Assembly (NCBI GenBank): GCA_002719955.1
Contig: PBFW01000019.1
Location: 23,996-87,995 of the forward strand
Length of the DNA: 64,000 nt
DNA from: Deltaproteobacteria bacterium
GTDB lineage: Bacteria; Myxococcota_A; UBA9160; UBA4427
Direction of reading: 5' to 3'
The notes under the pieces were generated by a model. It was not told where the DNA came from and searched no databases. It saw nothing but the letters and a program-made list of their open reading frames with translations. A program made the translations under genes and the position numbers. Position 1 is the first letter of the stretch, and each line of letters begins with the position of its first letter. Shown here piece by piece: positions 63,485-64,000 of the stretch.

Positions 63485-64000
63485 TGGCCTTCTTGATGGT
63501 CAAACTCCTGGCGGTGATCGTCTCGATCGTGCTCGGTGCTGGGATTCTCGCCCGGGACCACGAGCTCAAGACCAACCGCCTGATTGCTGCTTTTCTTTTC
63601 TGCAACGCCTGGTGGGCGGGAGTCGAGTTCTTTCTCTATCAGGCCCAGGATGTCCTACATGCCGAGAGACTCTACCGAGCGATGGGCCTTGGCTCGATTC
63701 CGCTCGGTGTCCTGTGTGCGCATGTGTCAGTCTCGCTTTCCTCGATGGAAGATCATCCGGTGGGTCGACTGATCGGGCCCTGTTATGTCGCGATGATCCT
63801 GCTTCTGCCATTTTCCCTCGCCACCGATTGGGTGGTCGCGGGCACCGAGAAGACGACGCTCGAGGAATCGAACGCAAACAATCAAATCGAACACGCCAGG
63901 GCGGAAGGGGCAGTGCGCGGGTCCAACCGTGGCGCACAGCGTGTGCGTCGGCGCCATCGTCGCCGCCGTGCGGAGCAGCTTCATGCGATTGTCGACACCG
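63481..64000 (+). CDS. Membrane protein, partial at window end
   Basis: An open frame begins ATGATG at 63481, overlapping the kinase stop, and runs to the window edge without a stop. The first 120 or so residues form hydrophobic helices (LLAVIVSIVLGAGILARDHE, RLIAAFLFCNAWWAGVEFFL, LIGPCYVAMILLLPFSLA), similar in style to the membrane part of the preceding kinase. A second sensor is likely. The final 40 codons (63870-64000) are Arg/His-rich and may be in the wrong frame, so a frameshift near 63850 is possible. Confidence 0.6.
   Translation, partial: MMAFLMVKLLAVIVSIVLGAGILARDHELKTNRLIAAFLFCNAWWAGVEFFLYQAQDVLHAERLYRAMGLGSIPLGVLCAHVSVSLSSMEDHPVGRLIGPCYVAMILLLPFSLATDWVVAGTEKTTLEESNANNQIEHARAEGAVRGSNRGAQRVRRRHRRRRAEQLHAIVDT

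Overview
This is 64 kb of GC-rich chromosomal DNA, with no rRNA, tRNA, CRISPR array or insertion sequence that I could recognise. It carries about 55 protein genes on both strands. The gene content includes four cytochromes P450, PF04909-type amidohydrolases, acyl-CoA dehydrogenase-like flavoproteins, LLM/F420-type oxidoreductases, TauD dioxygenases, SnoaL-like proteins, a PEP-CTERM protein, PilZ, SirB1 and an amt-glnB pair. That repertoire suggests a Gram-negative, aerobic, catabolically versatile bacterium. It resembles uncultured former-Deltaproteobacteria lineages (Myxococcota or Binatota type), but this placement is an inference from gene repertoire and base composition. No marker gene fixes it.

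Layout. 0-12 kb: a SnoaL-like protein, two PQQ-dependent dehydrogenase lipoproteins (one with cytochrome c), a sulfotransferase, a TauD dioxygenase, a P450, a frameshifted NosR-like flavo-ferredoxin membrane protein and a Tat-exported amidohydrolase. 12-30 kb: a dense catabolic region with three P450s, two globins, SnoaL-like proteins, an LLM oxidoreductase, an SDR, a FabV-type enoyl reductase, an M20 amidohydrolase, two acyl-CoA dehydrogenase-fold enzymes, a KstR-like TetR regulator with a palindromic operator candidate, paired amidohydrolases and an SCP2-like small protein. The mix of enzymes fits oxidative breakdown of a hydrophobic polycyclic or terpenoid substrate that is activated to CoA esters, but the substrate cannot be read from sequence.

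30-36 kb: a visibly AT-richer block of about 1.06 kb (31.08-32.14 kb) encodes part of a phage-like protein with an HExxH zincin motif. It lies between a TetR gene that has lost its N-terminus and an LLM oxidoreductase gene that has lost its N-terminus. This is the strangest locus in the window: either a genuine replacement by foreign DNA or an assembly chimera. It is followed by a TauD dioxygenase, a PEP-CTERM protein, a Gfo/Idh/MocA oxidoreductase and a PilZ protein whose start codon can be sequestered in a hairpin. 36-45 kb: a SirB1-like protein, an M28/PDZ lipoprotein peptidase and an old-yellow-enzyme/dienoyl-CoA reductase (one operon), then an SDR, a small membrane protein, DAHP synthase and an enoyl-CoA hydratase.

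45-58 kb: this stretch holds several genes that look internally deleted or broken (a lipoprotein methyltransferase, a short TetR, a TraB/GumN lipoprotein and possibly a YtcJ-like amidohydrolase). Among them are intact genes for an APC permease, an ArgD-like aminotransferase translationally coupled to a molybdopterin oxidoreductase, a DUF4336 protein, an FHA-GAF-adenylate cyclase, a GNAT, a TetR and a gamma-carbonic anhydrase. 58-64 kb: an MDR quinone-reductase-like enzyme, glnB and amt behind a near-consensus sigma-54 promoter, then a membrane histidine kinase whose ATP-binding domain is degenerate, overlapped by a further membrane protein cut off by the window end.
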